Assembly (NCBI GenBank): GCA_903909815.1 | Contig: CAIVXG010000223.1 | Location: 35,488 to 99,487, forward strand | Length of the DNA stretch: 64,000 bases | Direction: 5' to 3' | Source of the DNA: an uncultured beta proteobacterium | GTDB lineage: Bacteria > Pseudomonadota > Gammaproteobacteria > Burkholderiales > Burkholderiaceae_C | Part shown: positions 9,354-18,047 of the stretch, piece by piece | Position numbering within the stretch: position 1 is the stretch's first letter | Layout: every line of letters begins with the position of its first letter | Translations under genes and position numbers: made by a program | The notes under the pieces: model-generated | Told to the model about the DNA's origin: nothing | Databases searched by the model: none | What the model saw: the letters and a program-made list of their open reading frames with translations, nothing else

Positions 9354-9800
9354 TCAGGGCGCGAGCTGGACCGAGAGGCCCACGCGCTGCACGCCGGCGC
9401 GCTGCAGCGTGTCCATCAGTTTCACCACCACTTCGTACTTGACAGCGCGGTCGGCGCTGATGACCACGGGCGTAGCGGCGACGCCGTCCTGTGCCCTGAG
9501 CACGGCTGGGGCGACAGCACTGAGCGCCAGCGCTGCCGGGCTGGCGGCGGCGCCGGCCTTGCCGCTGAGCTGGCTCACGCTCAAGGACAGGGATTCGTCC
9601 TTGTTCACGACGATGCGGATCACGCTGTCGGGTGTCTTGTTGGCCTTGCCAACGCTGGGCAGGTCGATCACGCTGGGTGCGATCAGCGGCGCCGTCACCA
9701 TGAAGATGATGAGCAGCACCAGCATCACGTCGATGAAGGGCACCATGTTGATTTCGTTGATGGTGCGGCGGCCGCGGCCGCGTGACACGAGGGCGGGCAT
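9354..9800 (-). CDS. tolR: ExbD/TolR family proton-channel protein TolR
   Basis: This 148-residue protein has one N-terminal transmembrane helix carrying the conserved aspartate of the proton path (NMVPFIDVMLVLLIIF) and a periplasmic domain ending KYEVVVKLMDTLQRAGVQRVGL. The periplasmic part contains an alanine-rich stretch (about residues 80-110) that makes it slightly longer than a minimal TolR. With TolQ it forms the proton-driven motor acting on TolA. It is translated 12 nt after tolQ in the same operon. Confidence 0.93.
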   Translation of the reverse strand: MPALVSRGRGRRTINEINMVPFIDVMLVLLIIFMVTAPLIAPSVIDLPSVGKANKTPDSVIRIVVNKDESLSLSVSQLSGKAGAAASPAALALSAVAPAVLRAQDGVAATPVVISADRAVKYEVVVKLMDTLQRAGVQRVGLSVQLAP

Positions 9801-9812
9801 GACGGGCGCTTG

Positions 9813-10505
9813 CTAGTGCACGCTGGGCGAATTGACACCCAGGTTACGCTGCAGGATGTTGGTGAATTCCTCGATGAAGGTCTCCAACCGGATCGCGATG
9901 CGGTCGATGTCGCGTGCAAAACGGTTGTAGGCCACCACCGCGGGAATGGCTGCGAACAGACCGATGGCGGTGGCCACCAGTGCTTCGGCGATGCCTGGGG
10001 CCACGGTCGCCAGCGTCACCTGCTGCAGCGAGGCCAGCCCCGTGAATGCGTGCATGATGCCCCACACCGTGCCGAACAGGCCCACATAGGGCGAGACCGA
10101 ACCCACTGAAGCCAGGAACGACAGATGCGTTTCGATCACGTCCATTTCGCGCTGGTAGCTGGCGCGCATGGCACGACGCGCGCCATCCATGAGCGTGGCC
10201 GAGTCCGTGATGCGCCGTTCACGCAGTTTCTGGAACTCGCGCATGCCGCTGGCAAAGATGCGCTCCATGGGCCCGCCCTGTGCGGCATTCTTGGCCGCGG
10301 TGGCGAAGAGCTCGGTCATGTTCGTGCCGGACCAGAAGTTGCGTTCGAACTCGTCATTTTGTGACTTGATCCGACCCAGGGAAAAGAGCTTGCGAAAGAT
10401 CGCCACCCAGCTTGAAATCGACACCCCCAAAAGCAGCAGCATCACGGCTTGCACCACCCAACTGGCGTGCATCACAAGCTGGAAGATCGACAGGTCTTGA
10501 TTCAT
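9813..10505 (-). CDS. tolQ: MotA/TolQ/ExbB family proton-channel protein TolQ
   Basis: This inner membrane protein of 230 residues has three expected membrane segments (about residues 16-36, 137-158 and 170-192) and the conserved GLFGTVWGIMHAF and PGIAEALVATAIGLFAAIPAVV stretches that line the channel with TolR. The frame is open to 10595, but ATG 10505 gives the family N terminus (MNQDLSIF). It overlaps the ybgC stop by four bases (ATGA), so the two are translationally coupled. Confidence 0.94.
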   Translation of the reverse strand: MNQDLSIFQLVMHASWVVQAVMLLLLGVSISSWVAIFRKLFSLGRIKSQNDEFERNFWSGTNMTELFATAAKNAAQGGPMERIFASGMREFQKLRERRITDSATLMDGARRAMRASYQREMDVIETHLSFLASVGSVSPYVGLFGTVWGIMHAFTGLASLQQVTLATVAPGIAEALVATAIGLFAAIPAVVAYNRFARDIDRIAIRLETFIEEFTNILQRNLGVNSPSVH

Positions 10506-10930
10506 GTTTGAAGTGCTTGCAGGATGTGATTCGGAATTCTCGTCGGCTTGAGTCGGGTCGCATCGACCCAGCCTATACGGACCCTGGCGCTGCAAAGAAG
10601 TTCAACTTCGTTCGCGTTCAGCGCTGTGCCCACGCGCAGCGCCTGCTGTTCCATGGTGAAGGATGAGCGCCCCAGGTCAGCCACTTTTGCGCTCACCAGC
10701 AGCTCATCGTCCAGGCGCGCCGGCGTCTGGTACTTGACGCTGGCTTCGCTCACCACAAACATGGCGCCGGTCTGCGCGCGCAGCGCCTGCTGCTCCAGCC
10801 CGAACGAGCGCAGCCACTCGGTGCGGGCGCGCTCAAAGAACTTCAGGTAATTGGCGTAGTACACGATGCCGCCGGCATCGGTGTCCTCCCAGTACACGCG
10901 CACCGGCCAGGTGAATATGGGGTTCGTCAT
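10502..10930 (-). CDS. ybgC: Tol-Pal-associated acyl-CoA thioesterase YbgC
   Basis: This hotdog-fold thioesterase of 142 residues has the catalytic motif YWEDTDAGGIVYYANYL at about residues 11-27 and the following FERARTEWLRSFG. It hydrolyses acyl-CoA or acyl-ACP thioesters, and in proteobacteria it is the first gene of the tol-pal operon. ATG 10930 lies inside the dispersed repeat: its CAATGACG arm supplies the start codon, and the GGGAGGG of the same arm can serve as ribosome-binding site about 6 nt upstream. The longer open frame to 11032 reads through the repeat. Confidence 0.92.
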   Translation of the reverse strand: MTNPIFTWPVRVYWEDTDAGGIVYYANYLKFFERARTEWLRSFGLEQQALRAQTGAMFVVSEASVKYQTPARLDDELLVSAKVADLGRSSFTMEQQALRVGTALNANEVELLCSARVRIGWVDATRLKPTRIPNHILQALQT

Positions 10931-11110
10931 TGCAGCCCTCCCGAATCCATCGGATACTGCACCGGGACCTTGAACCGAGGACGCGTCATTGCGAGCGTAG
11001 CGCGGCAAACCACGAGTAGCACCGTGCTCCACGATGGAGTGCCAGTTCGCTTTGCTCCTCGCAGTGACGACAAGTGATGTTCACGGATTGCGGCGCTGCG
11101 CTCGCAATGA
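10925..11110. repeat. Dispersed repeat cluster between nusB and ybgC
   Basis: This third copy begins with the module CGTCATTGCAGCCCTCCCG...CGGATACTGCACC...ACCTTGA...CGTCATTGCGAGC (10925-10997), matching 8216-8282. GTAGCGCGGCAAACCACG and a mirrored arm with TTTGCTCCTCGCAGTGACG (about 11049-11070) follow, then GATTGCGGCGCTGCGCTCGCAATGACA (about 11084-11110). It fills the whole gap between the nusB stop and the ybgC start. Confidence 0.85.
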
Positions 11111-11123
11111 CATGGTGTGGTCA

Positions 11124-11651
11124 TCAGCTTTTGTCGCGACCGCGGTCGCGGGCGATTTCATCGGCACGCAGCGTCGGCGCCAGGCCATTGAGCACGGCGT
11201 TGACGTATTTGTGGCCGTCAGTGCCACCAAACTCCTTGGCCAGTTCGATGCATTCGTTCAGCACCACGCGCCAAGGCACGTCCAGACAGAGTTTGAATTC
11301 ATAGGCACCGATCCACATCACGGCGTGCTCGATCGGCGAGATCTCGGCCATGGGCCGGTCCAGCAGCGGCAGGATCAGCGCGTCGAGCTCGCCACTGCTG
11401 TCCATGCAGCCGTGCAACAGGGCGTCAAAGTGCGCCGCGTCGGCCTTGTTAAAGCCCGCCAGGTCGCGCGTGAAGGCGTCGATGGCGCTGGCCTCGTTGC
11501 GTCCCACCAAGTGCTGGTACAGCGCCTGCAGGGCAAATTCACGGGCACGGGTGCGCGATGACTTGGACGCGGCCTTGCGCGCTCCGGTGCTGGTGACGCC
11601 GCTGCGCGGCTGGCGCGGCGGACGTGCAGTGCTCAGGGTGGATCCGTTCAT
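11124..11651 (-). CDS. nusB: Transcription antitermination factor NusB
   Basis: This 175-residue all-helical RNA-binding protein, with NusE/S10, binds boxA in rRNA leaders and supports antitermination. A basic N-terminal extension of about 30 residues precedes the conserved core, which starts [19 protein letters not shown]. The family stretch [16 protein letters not shown] and the C-terminal [27 protein letters not shown] are intact. ATG 11651 overlaps the ribH stop by four bases (ATGA), coupling it to the riboflavin operon as is usual in proteobacteria. Confidence 0.95.
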   Translation of the reverse strand: MNGSTLSTARPPRQPRSGVTSTGARKAASKSSRTRAREFALQALYQHLVGRNEASAIDAFTRDLAGFNKADAAHFDALLHGCMDSSGELDALILPLLDRPMAEISPIEHAVMWIGAYEFKLCLDVPWRVVLNECIELAKEFGGTDGHKYVNAVLNGLAPTLRADEIARDRGRDKS

Positions 11652-12124
11652 GCGAGGTCTCCCAGCAGATTGGCCATTTCGATCGCGACATAGGCCGCGT
11701 CGCGCCCTTTTTCCACCTGACGTGCCACCGCCTGATCCAGGCTTTCAGTGGTCAGAATGGCGTTGGCGATGGGGATGCCATAGTCGAGCGCGACGCGGCT
11801 CACGCCCGCACCCGATTCGTTGGCCACCAGTTCGAAGTGGTAGGTCTCGCCGCGGATGATGCAGCCCACGGCCACCAGCGCGTCGTATTTTTCGGTTTCG
11901 GCCAGCGCCTGCAACGCCACGGCAATCTCCAGTGCTCCGGGCACGCTCACCTGGTCGATGTCCTCGGCGCGCACGCCGAGCTCGATCAATTCTTCCTTGC
12001 AGGCTTGCGCCAGCGCGTCGGTGACGCTGGCATTGAAGCGCGCCTGCACCATGCCGATCACGAGTTTCTTGCCATCGAGCCGCGCAGGATTAGCGCGGGG
12101 AGCTCCCGTGTCTGCTGTTTGCAT
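11648..12124 (-). CDS. ribH: 6,7-dimethyl-8-ribityllumazine synthase
   Basis: This enzyme condenses 5-amino-6-ribitylaminouracil with 3,4-dihydroxy-2-butanone 4-phosphate, the penultimate step of riboflavin synthesis. It is 158 residues long, with family landmarks [32 protein letters not shown] and a C-terminal [16 protein letters not shown]. The frame is open to 12241, but AAGGAG lies 6 nt before ATG 12124, which is the chosen start. It sits 20 nt downstream of ribBX and is overlapped by nusB. Confidence 0.95.
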   Translation of the reverse strand: MQTADTGAPRANPARLDGKKLVIGMVQARFNASVTDALAQACKEELIELGVRAEDIDQVSVPGALEIAVALQALAETEKYDALVAVGCIIRGETYHFELVANESGAGVSRVALDYGIPIANAILTTESLDQAVARQVEKGRDAAYVAIEMANLLGDLA

Positions 12125-12144
12125 TTGCTTTCTCCTTGAATGAT

Positions 12145-13260
12145 TTATTTGGCCAGGTAGCCCATGATTTCCAGGCCGTAGCCGGTCATGCTGGGCATGC
12201 GGCGCGGATTGCCCATCAGGTGCATCTTGTGCACGCCACATTCGCGCAGGATCTGCGCGCCCACGCCGTAGCTGCGCAGGTCCAGGCGTCCGCGCTCGGG
12301 GGCATGGGCAGCGCGGGCCGTGCCGTCAAACTGGGCCAGCAACTGTTCTGCGCTTTCGCCGCAGTTGAGCAGCACGACCACGCCCTGGCCTTCCTGTGCG
12401 ACGCGTTGCAGTGCCGCCTCCAGACTCCAGGAATGCATGGCGCGATTGACTTCCAGGGCGTCCAGGATTGACAGTGGCTCATGCACCCGTGCCACCACGG
12501 TTTGCGTTGGCTCCCAATGGCCCTTGACCAGTGCCAGATGCAGGCCCTGGCTGGGTTGATCGCGAAAGGCGTGTGCGGTGAACTCGCCAAAGGCGGTCTG
12601 CAGGGAGCGCGTGCCCAGGCGTTGTACCAGCGACTCGGTGCGGCTGCGGTAGGCGATCAGGTCGGCAATCGTGCCAATCTTGAGGCCGTGCGTGGCGGCG
12701 AACTTCTGCAGGTCGGGCAAACGCGCCATGCTGCCGTCGTCATTCATGATTTCGCAGATCACCGAGGCCGGCGTGCAACCCGCCATTCCGGCCAGGTCGC
12801 AGCCGGCTTCGGTGTGACCGGCACGCATCAGCACGCCGCCGTCCACCGCCTGCAGTGGGAAGATATGGCCCGGCTGCACCAGGTCGTCGGGCACCGCATG
12901 CGCGGCCACTGCAGCCTGCACTGTGCGTGCGCGATCCGCAGCCGAGATGCCGGTGCTCACACCTTCTGCGGCTTCAATCGATACCGTGAAGGCCGTGCCT
13001 TTCTTGTCGCCATTGCGCACCACCATCGGTGGCAGCTGCAGGCGTTCGCAAATGGCGCGCGTGAGCGTGAGGCAGATCAGGCCGCGCCCAAAACGCGCCA
13101 TGAAGTTGATGCCATCGGCGCTGACGTGGTCCGCGGCCAGCACCAGGTCGCCTTCGTTTTCGCGGTCTTCTTCGTCCACCAGGATCACCATGCGCCCAGC
13201 GCACATCTCGGCCACGATGTCTTCAACGGGCGAGATGCCCAGGGAGGAGGGGGTTGTCAT
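12145..13260 (-). CDS. ribB: 3,4-dihydroxy-2-butanone-4-phosphate synthase with degenerate RibA-like domain (RibBX)
   Basis: Residues about 1-205 are a complete Rib[20 protein letters not shown] binds substrate and metal, and [16 protein letters not shown] carries the conserved HTE. The C-terminal half (about 210-371) has the outline of GTP cyclohydrolase II but lacks its zinc-site cysteines. Where RibA has a GS-L-R-C-D-C motif, this protein reads [15 protein letters not shown], and the downstream nucleotide-binding arginine/glycine pattern is also lost. It therefore fits the proteobacterial RibBX type, in which only the RibB step is active and a separate ribA is expected elsewhere. It sits between ribE (1-nt gap) and ribH. 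Confidence 0.9.
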   Translation of the reverse strand: MTTPSSLGISPVEDIVAEMCAGRMVILVDEEDRENEGDLVLAADHVSADGINFMARFGRGLICLTLTRAICERLQLPPMVVRNGDKKGTAFTVSIEAAEGVSTGISAADRARTVQAAVAAHAVPDDLVQPGHIFPLQAVDGGVLMRAGHTEAGCDLAGMAGCTPASVICEIMNDDGSMARLPDLQKFAATHGLKIGTIADLIAYRSRTESLVQRLGTRSLQTAFGEFTAHAFRDQPSQGLHLALVKGHWEPTQTVVARVHEPLSILDALEVNRAMHSWSLEAALQRVAQEGQGVVVLLNCGESAEQLLAQFDGTARAAHAPERGRLDLRSYGVGAQILRECGVHKMHLMGNPRRMPSMTGYGLEIMGYLAK

Positions 13261-13261
13261 G

Positions 13262-13918
13262 TCAGAAGTCTCTCAAATGCAGTTGGGTTGGTGAGGTGAG
13301 TGCGGTGTGGCTGAGCATGCGCTCCACGTAGCGCGCGACAGTATCGATTTCCAGGTTGACCTGGGTGCCGATCGCCAGCGTGTGCAGCGCTGTGTTCTGA
13401 ACGGTGTGCGGGATCAGGTTGATGCTGATCTCGCAGCCGCTGGCGCCGTCGTGCACGGCGTTCACCGTCAGGCTCACGCCATTGACGGTGACCGAGCCCT
13501 TGTACGCCAGGTATTTCGCCAACGTCACGGGGCAGAGCAAACGCAGCTCCCAGCTTTCACCGAGGCTCGAAAAGTGGCTCACGCTGGCGACGCCGTCAAC
13601 GTGGCCCGACACGATGTGGCCACCCAGACGATCATGCGCGCGCAGCGCCTTTTCCAGATTGACCGGTCCCGTCGCGTCCAGCCCCGCGGTCTTGTCGAGT
13701 GACTCGGCCGAGATGTCGACACGAAACAGCGCATGTTCCAGCTCAATCGATGTCACCGTCATGCAGGCGCCGTTGAGTGCGATGCTGTCACCCAAGGCCA
13801 CATCGTCCAAATAGCCCGCGGGCGCGGCGATCTCCAGCCGCTTGCCGTGTTGCAAAGAGCGGCCCAAGGCGTGCGTGGCGACGATGCGCCCGACACCGGT
13901 AATGATTCCAGTAAACAT
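13262..13918 (-). CDS. ribE: Riboflavin synthase, alpha subunit
   Basis: This enzyme dismutates two 6,7-dimethyl-8-ribityllumazine molecules to riboflavin. It is 218 residues long and built from two lumazine-binding barrels. Each barrel carries the family pattern: MFTGIITGVGRI and SIALNGACMTVT in the first, GHIVSGHVDGVASV and GSVTVNGVSLTVN in the second. It sits 4 nt after the ribD stop and 1 nt before ribBX. Some species name this gene ribC. Confidence 0.95.
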   Translation of the reverse strand: MFTGIITGVGRIVATHALGRSLQHGKRLEIAAPAGYLDDVALGDSIALNGACMTVTSIELEHALFRVDISAESLDKTAGLDATGPVNLEKALRAHDRLGGHIVSGHVDGVASVSHFSSLGESWELRLLCPVTLAKYLAYKGSVTVNGVSLTVNAVHDGASGCEISINLIPHTVQNTALHTLAIGTQVNLEIDTVARYVERMLSHTALTSPTQLHLRDF

Positions 13919-13922
13919 CCTG

Positions 13923-15053
13923 CTATTTTCGCAGGGAAAGGGCGTCCCGCAAAAAACTCTCGTGCCCTTGCACGCGCGCCAGGATACGCAGGTCCGGACC
14001 CAGCATCGTGGTGGACGCGAATTCCAGCTGCGTTGCCTGCGTCAAATCCGTCAGCGGCGCCAAGCTGGCCATGTCGCGGCCCGGCCCCAACATCTTGGGC
14101 GCCAGATAAAGCAGCAGTTCGTCCACCAAGCCCGCGTGCAGCAGCGAGCCATTGAGCTTGTGCCCGGCTTCGACATGAACCTCGTTGACTTCGCGCCTGG
14201 CCAGGTCGCGCATCATGGCCGTTAGATCGACCTTGCGCTCTAGATTGCCCAGATAAATCACCGAGGCGCCGCGCGCTTGCAAAGCCTGCTGGCGCCCGGC
14301 ATCGGGCTGCGCCGCATAAAAAATGACTTGCCGGCTGGCTTCAAACAGGAGCGCATCGGGGGGCGTGCGCAATTCGCTGTCGACCACGATCAGGGTTGGC
14401 TGGCGCACAGGGCCCAGCCCGCGCACATCGAGCCGCGGATTGTCCTGCAGCACCGTGCCCACGCCGGTGAGGAGGGCACAGGCGCGGGAGCGCCAGGCGT
14501 GGCCATCGGCGCGCGCGGCCGCGCCGGTGATCCACTGACTCATGCCATTGTCCAGCGCCGTCTTTCCGTCCAGCGACGCCGCCAGCTTCATGCGTACCCA
14601 GGGGGCTTTGCGGACCATGCGGCTGAAAAATCCGATGTTCAGCTCGAACGATTCCGTGGCACCGGGCCCCACCACCACGTCCACCCCGGCGGCGCGCAGC
14701 CGCGCAAAACCCTGGCCCGCGACCAGCGGGTTCGGGTCAGCCAGGGCGGCCACAACGCGGCTGATTCCGGCCGCAATCAAGGCGTCGCAGCAGGGCCCGG
14801 TACGCCCCTGATGCGCGCAGGGTTCCAGCGACACATAGGCCGTGGCGCCAGCCACCGCCAGGCCGCGTTGCGCGGCGTCGCGTAACGCCATGATTTCTGC
14901 GTGGGGCCCACCCGTGGCTTGTGTGGCGCCCTGGCCCAGTACCACGCCTTCGGGCGTTGTCAGCACGCAGCCCACGGCCGGGTTCGGCGGACAAATGAGG
15001 CGAGCCTGGGATGCCAGACAGCCACATTGCCGGACGCATTCATCGGGATTCAT
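13923..15053 (-). CDS. ribD: Bifunctional diaminohydroxyphosphoribosylaminopyrimidine deaminase / 5-amino-6-(5-phosphoribosylamino)uracil reductase
   Basis: This enzyme catalyses the second and third steps of riboflavin synthesis. It is 376 residues long. The N-terminal deaminase domain (about 1-145) has the zinc motifs HAEIMAL and PCAHQGRTGPC. The C-terminal reductase domain (about 147-370) has RMKLAASLDGKTA and NEVHVEAGHKLNGSLL. ATG 15053 (MNPDECVRQ) is preferred to the open extension to 15197, which would overlap the divergent pilin gene. It is the first gene of ribD-ribE-ribBX-ribH-nusB. No convincing FMN riboswitch was seen upstream. Confidence 0.95.
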   Translation of the reverse strand: MNPDECVRQCGCLASQARLICPPNPAVGCVLTTPEGVVLGQGATQATGGPHAEIMALRDAAQRGLAVAGATAYVSLEPCAHQGRTGPCCDALIAAGISRVVAALADPNPLVAGQGFARLRAAGVDVVVGPGATESFELNIGFFSRMVRKAPWVRMKLAASLDGKTALDNGMSQWITGAAARADGHAWRSRACALLTGVGTVLQDNPRLDVRGLGPVRQPTLIVVDSELRTPPDALLFEASRQVIFYAAQPDAGRQQALQARGASVIYLGNLERKVDLTAMMRDLARREVNEVHVEAGHKLNGSLLHAGLVDELLLYLAPKMLGPGRDMASLAPLTDLTQATQLEFASTTMLGPDLRILARVQGHESFLRDALSLRK

Positions 15054-15195
15054 AGGTTGGATTGCACAAGGCTGGTTTCGGATGAGCCCGATCTTGCCAC
15101 TTATCGGCCAGGCTGCGCCGGTTGTCCGTTGGCATGCATGGCCGTGGCCGTCGAGCGCTATGCTTTTGGAATCTAAAGAATAAGAAGGAACCGGC

Positions 15196-15627
15196 ATGCG
15201 CGATCAAAAGGGTTTTACGCTGATTGAAATGATGATCACTGTGGCCATGGTCGGGATCCTGGCGTCGATCGCCTTGCCCAGTTACACATCCTATGTGACT
15301 CGAGGCCGGATCACCGAGGCGGTGGCGGGGTTGGCGGGGATGAAGGTCAAGCTGGAGCAGCATTTTCAGGACAACCGCACCTATGGCGGGGCCTGCGTGG
15401 CAGGCGGAATTGCAGCGCTTCCCAGTGGCAACAACGCGCAGTATTTCAATTTCAGTTGTCCAACCCTCAGTGCGTCCCAATACACAGTGCAGGCGGATGG
15501 GTACGGCAGCATGGCGGGCTTCAGCTATAGTATTGATCAAAGTGACAACCGAGTCACTCTGGCCGTTCCTTCCGGCTGGACTTTGACCGGCACCTGCTGG
15601 GTGCTCAAGAAGGACGGGTCATGCTGA
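15196..15627 (+). CDS. Type IV minor pilin, PilE-like
   Basis: This prepilin of 143 residues has a short leader ending at glycine followed by FTLIEMMITVAMVGILASIALPSY, with prepilin peptidase cleavage after the Gly and a glutamate at mature position 5. The C terminus has the disulfide-loop pair (CWVLKKDGSC), and another cysteine pair lies in the middle of the domain. An AAGGA lies 6-7 nt before ATG 15196. In Pseudomonas the corresponding pilE is the last gene of the minor pilin cluster; here it is first. It is divergent from ribD and overlaps the next gene by 7 nt. Confidence 0.85.
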   Translation: MRDQKGFTLIEMMITVAMVGILASIALPSYTSYVTRGRITEAVAGLAGMKVKLEQHFQDNRTYGGACVAGGIAALPSGNNAQYFNFSCPTLSASQYTVQADGYGSMAGFSYSIDQSDNRVTLAVPSGWTLTGTCWVLKKDGSC

Positions 15628-16250
15628 GGCGAGGCGCCGCTTGCGGTTTCACGTTGGTGGAGGTGCTGGTCAGCCTGGCGATCGTGGGGCTGCTGTTGGC
15701 CCTGGGCTTGCCCGCTCTCACAACCTACTCCGTCAACTCGAAGATCCGCGCTGCAGCCGATAACTTCAGCGCTGACCTGCAGAGCGCGCGCACCGAGGCG
15801 ATTCGCACCAACGGCAACGTGGCGCTGGTCCTGACCAGCGATGCGGCGCTCAGCGCCAATGTGGGGTCCGGCAATGTCAATGCCGCAGGACCCAACTGGA
15901 TCGTGCGCGCCGGCACGGCAGCGCCTTACGCTTGGGTTGCAGGTAGAACGCTGGCAGACCTGGGTGCCACATTGGCGCTGAGCGGAAGCGTCTATGTTGC
16001 GAGTCCGTCGCCGCCGGTGACTTCGCCGCTGTCCAGCGTGAATTTCACGCCGCTGGGCGGCACCAACCTCGCCGGTACGGCATCGTTCCTTTTCACCGCG
16101 CCCGGCAGTGGCGTCTGCTTACCGGTGCCGCCTGCTACGACTCCCGTTGGCACGCTGCGTTGCCTGCGGGTGCAGGTCACCGTGGGCGGGCAGGTTCGAA
16201 CGTGCGACCGGGCCGTCACCACGCTGGGCGATTCCCGCACCTGTAGCTGA
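15621..16250 (+). CDS. GspH/FimT family minor pseudopilin
   Basis: This 209-residue protein has a prepilin N terminus (ACGFTLVEVLVSLAIVGLLL; cleavage after G, Glu at +5) and the GspH/FimT core pattern FSADLQSARTEAIRTNGNVAL. It corresponds to FimT/FimU, a minor pilin of the type IVa pilus tip complex that primes pilus assembly. Its start overlaps the preceding pilin by 7 nt, indicating coupled translation. Whether it is FimT or FimU cannot be decided here. Confidence 0.85.
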   Translation: MLRRGAACGFTLVEVLVSLAIVGLLLALGLPALTTYSVNSKIRAAADNFSADLQSARTEAIRTNGNVALVLTSDAALSANVGSGNVNAAGPNWIVRAGTAAPYAWVAGRTLADLGATLALSGSVYVASPSPPVTSPLSSVNFTPLGGTNLAGTASFLFTAPGSGVCLPVPPATTPVGTLRCLRVQVTVGGQVRTCDRAVTTLGDSRTCS

Positions 16251-16255
16251 AGCCA

Positions 16256-16753
16256 ATGACGATGAAGTCCTTGTCATTTCAATCGGGCCAGCGCGGCATG
16301 ATGATGATCGAAGCGCTGGTGGCGATACTTATTTTTTCCCTCGGCATCCTGGGCATGGTGGGCGTGAATTCGCTCGCCGTGTCCTCGCAATCCGATGCCC
16401 AATTCCGCAGCGACGCCAACAAGTTTGCGACCGAAGCGATCCAGCAAATGTGGGTCAGTGTGGACCGCACCAATGCCACCACGCTGGACGCCACGCTGGG
16501 CGCATTTCAGCACCAGTCTGGCGGCAGCACCTGTGCGTTCTCCGGCGCTGCCGCCGTCAACCCCGTGGTGGCGACCTGGGTGGGTGCGGTGATGGCGGCG
16601 GGTTCGGGGCTGCCGGGGTCGACCGCGCTGATGCAGCAGATTTTGGTGACGAATTTGGGTGCGGGGGTGAACCAGGTGACGGTGACCGTGTGCTGGAAGG
16701 CACCTGGGGACGCCGTGGCCCGCAAACACGTCATGCAGTCGCTGATCACCTGA
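16256..16753 (+). CDS. pilV: Type IV pilus modification/minor pilin protein PilV
   Basis: This minor pilin of 165 residues has a prepilin N terminus RGMMMIEALVAILIFSLGILG (cleavage after G, Glu at +5) and the PilV pattern of a short polar helix with many Gln/Asp/Ser residues. ATG 16256 or 16262 could be used; 5 nt separate the first from the fimT stop. It is the second of the tip-complex pilins PilV-PilW-PilX-FimU, which sit beneath PilY1. Confidence 0.85.
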   Translation: MTMKSLSFQSGQRGMMMIEALVAILIFSLGILGMVGVNSLAVSSQSDAQFRSDANKFATEAIQQMWVSVDRTNATTLDATLGAFQHQSGGSTCAFSGAAAVNPVVATWVGAVMAAGSGLPGSTALMQQILVTNLGAGVNQVTVTVCWKAPGDAVARKHVMQSLIT

Positions 16754-16757
16754 GTGC

Positions 16758-18047
16758 ATGATGAGTAACGTCCGCTTTCGCCTCCAGCCAGCGCGCCAGT
16801 TCGGCATGTCGATGATCGAGCTCCTGGTGGGCATGGCCATCGGAATGATCTCGATGCTGATCATCTTTCAGGTGTTCTCCGCATCAAGCGCGCATACGCG
16901 CACGACCTCGTCAGCCGGCGACGCGCTGATTTCCGGTGCGCAGGCGCAATACCAGCTCGAACGCGACATCCGCATGGCGGGTATGGGGTTTGGCCTGGTA
17001 CCCAACAGCGGCAAGCCCGGCGGGTTGGGGGGCTGTGCGGTGCAGGCCCACAACGTGGCTCTGAGCGCTCCAGACTTCTCGTTCCCCTTGGCATCGGTAC
17101 GGATTCTCCAAGGGCCTGATCAAATCCCGGTCGCTCCGCTGGGCGCGCCGGTTCAGATCGCAGTCATGTATGGCGATTCAGCCTACTTTGTCACCAGTCG
17201 GCAATTCAATGCATCGACCGGTGCGAGCAAGAGGCTGGTGCGCCGCGACGGGTTTCACCTGGGTGATATCGTGCTCGTGACGAGTGCCAGCACCAGCGCC
17301 AGCACCCTGCCTGCCTGCGCCGCGGCGCTGGTCGAAGTCACCGGCTTCCCCGCCCCGGACGACAGCTTCTCGGTGCTGCACCAGCAAGGCGTGCAATATG
17401 TCAATTTTTTCACCAATGCCAACGCCACCGCGACCATGAATGCAACGGCCGGGGCCGCAACCACGGTGGCGTCAACTGGCTTCACCTACAACCTGGGCCC
17501 CACCCCCAGCCGAAACCTGTGGCAGGTGGTGGGGCCCGACCCGACCCATCCCCAGTCCAACCCCAACTTCCTGGTGTCCAACGACACGCTGCATTCCGAC
17601 ACCCAGGTTCAGGCGGCAGCGGGGATTGTGAATTTGCAGGCGGAGTACGGCACGGATGACGGGGGCGGCGCCGCCGGTGCTGCAGCCACGCCTGCGGCGG
17701 TCGCAGGCGACGGCATCATCAGCCCCACGGAATGGTCGAGTGCCCAGCCGGCAGACCCGACGCGGGTGCTGGCCGTGCGCTTTGCCGTGCTGGCACGCAG
17801 CCAGCAATACGAGGCGCCGGTGCTGGTCGGTGGCGTGGCCACGTGCCAAGCGACCACGGCGCTGCCGTTCTGGGCCAATGACCCGGGGCTCACGGCCAGG
17901 ACGATCAATGACGGGTCGGGCCATAAGTTCACTTTGTTCAATGTGGATGGCACGACCGACAGTTCTCCTGCCAACGCCAACGATTGGCGTTGTTACCGCT
18001 ACCGCGTGTACGAAGCCACCGTGCCGCTGCGCAACATGCTTTGGTGA
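16758..18047 (+). CDS. pilW: Type IV pilus assembly protein PilW
   Basis: This is a large minor pilin of 429 residues. The N terminus FGMSMIELLVGMAIGMISML has the prepilin cleavage glycine and Glu at +5. The long C-terminal domain, rich in small polar residues, with RYRVYEATVPLRNMLW at the end, is typical of PilW, the bulky subunit of the pilus tip complex. It starts 4 nt after pilV, with ATG 16761 as an alternative. The stop shares a base with the first of three ATG codons that begin pilX. Confidence 0.88.
   Translation: MMSNVRFRLQPARQFGMSMIELLVGMAIGMISMLIIFQVFSASSAHTRTTSSAGDALISGAQAQYQLERDIRMAGMGFGLVPNSGKPGGLGGCAVQAHNVALSAPDFSFPLASVRILQGPDQIPVAPLGAPVQIAVMYGDSAYFVTSRQFNASTGASKRLVRRDGFHLGDIVLVTSASTSASTLPACAAALVEVTGFPAPDDSFSVLHQQGVQYVNFFTNANATATMNATAGAATTVASTGFTYNLGPTPSRNLWQVVGPDPTHPQSNPNFLVSNDTLHSDTQVQAAAGIVNLQAEYGTDDGGGAAGAAATPAAVAGDGIISPTEWSSAQPADPTRVLAVRFAVLARSQQYEAPVLVGGVATCQATTALPFWANDPGLTARTINDGSGHKFTLFNVDGTTDSSPANANDWRCYRYRVYEATVPLRNMLW

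Noticed and set aside
15054-15195. FMN riboswitch or sigma-54 promoter between ribD and the pilin gene
   Set aside because: No conserved FMN-element segments were found, and the GG/GC spacing of the best sigma-54-like site (near TTGGCATGCATGG) is wrong.
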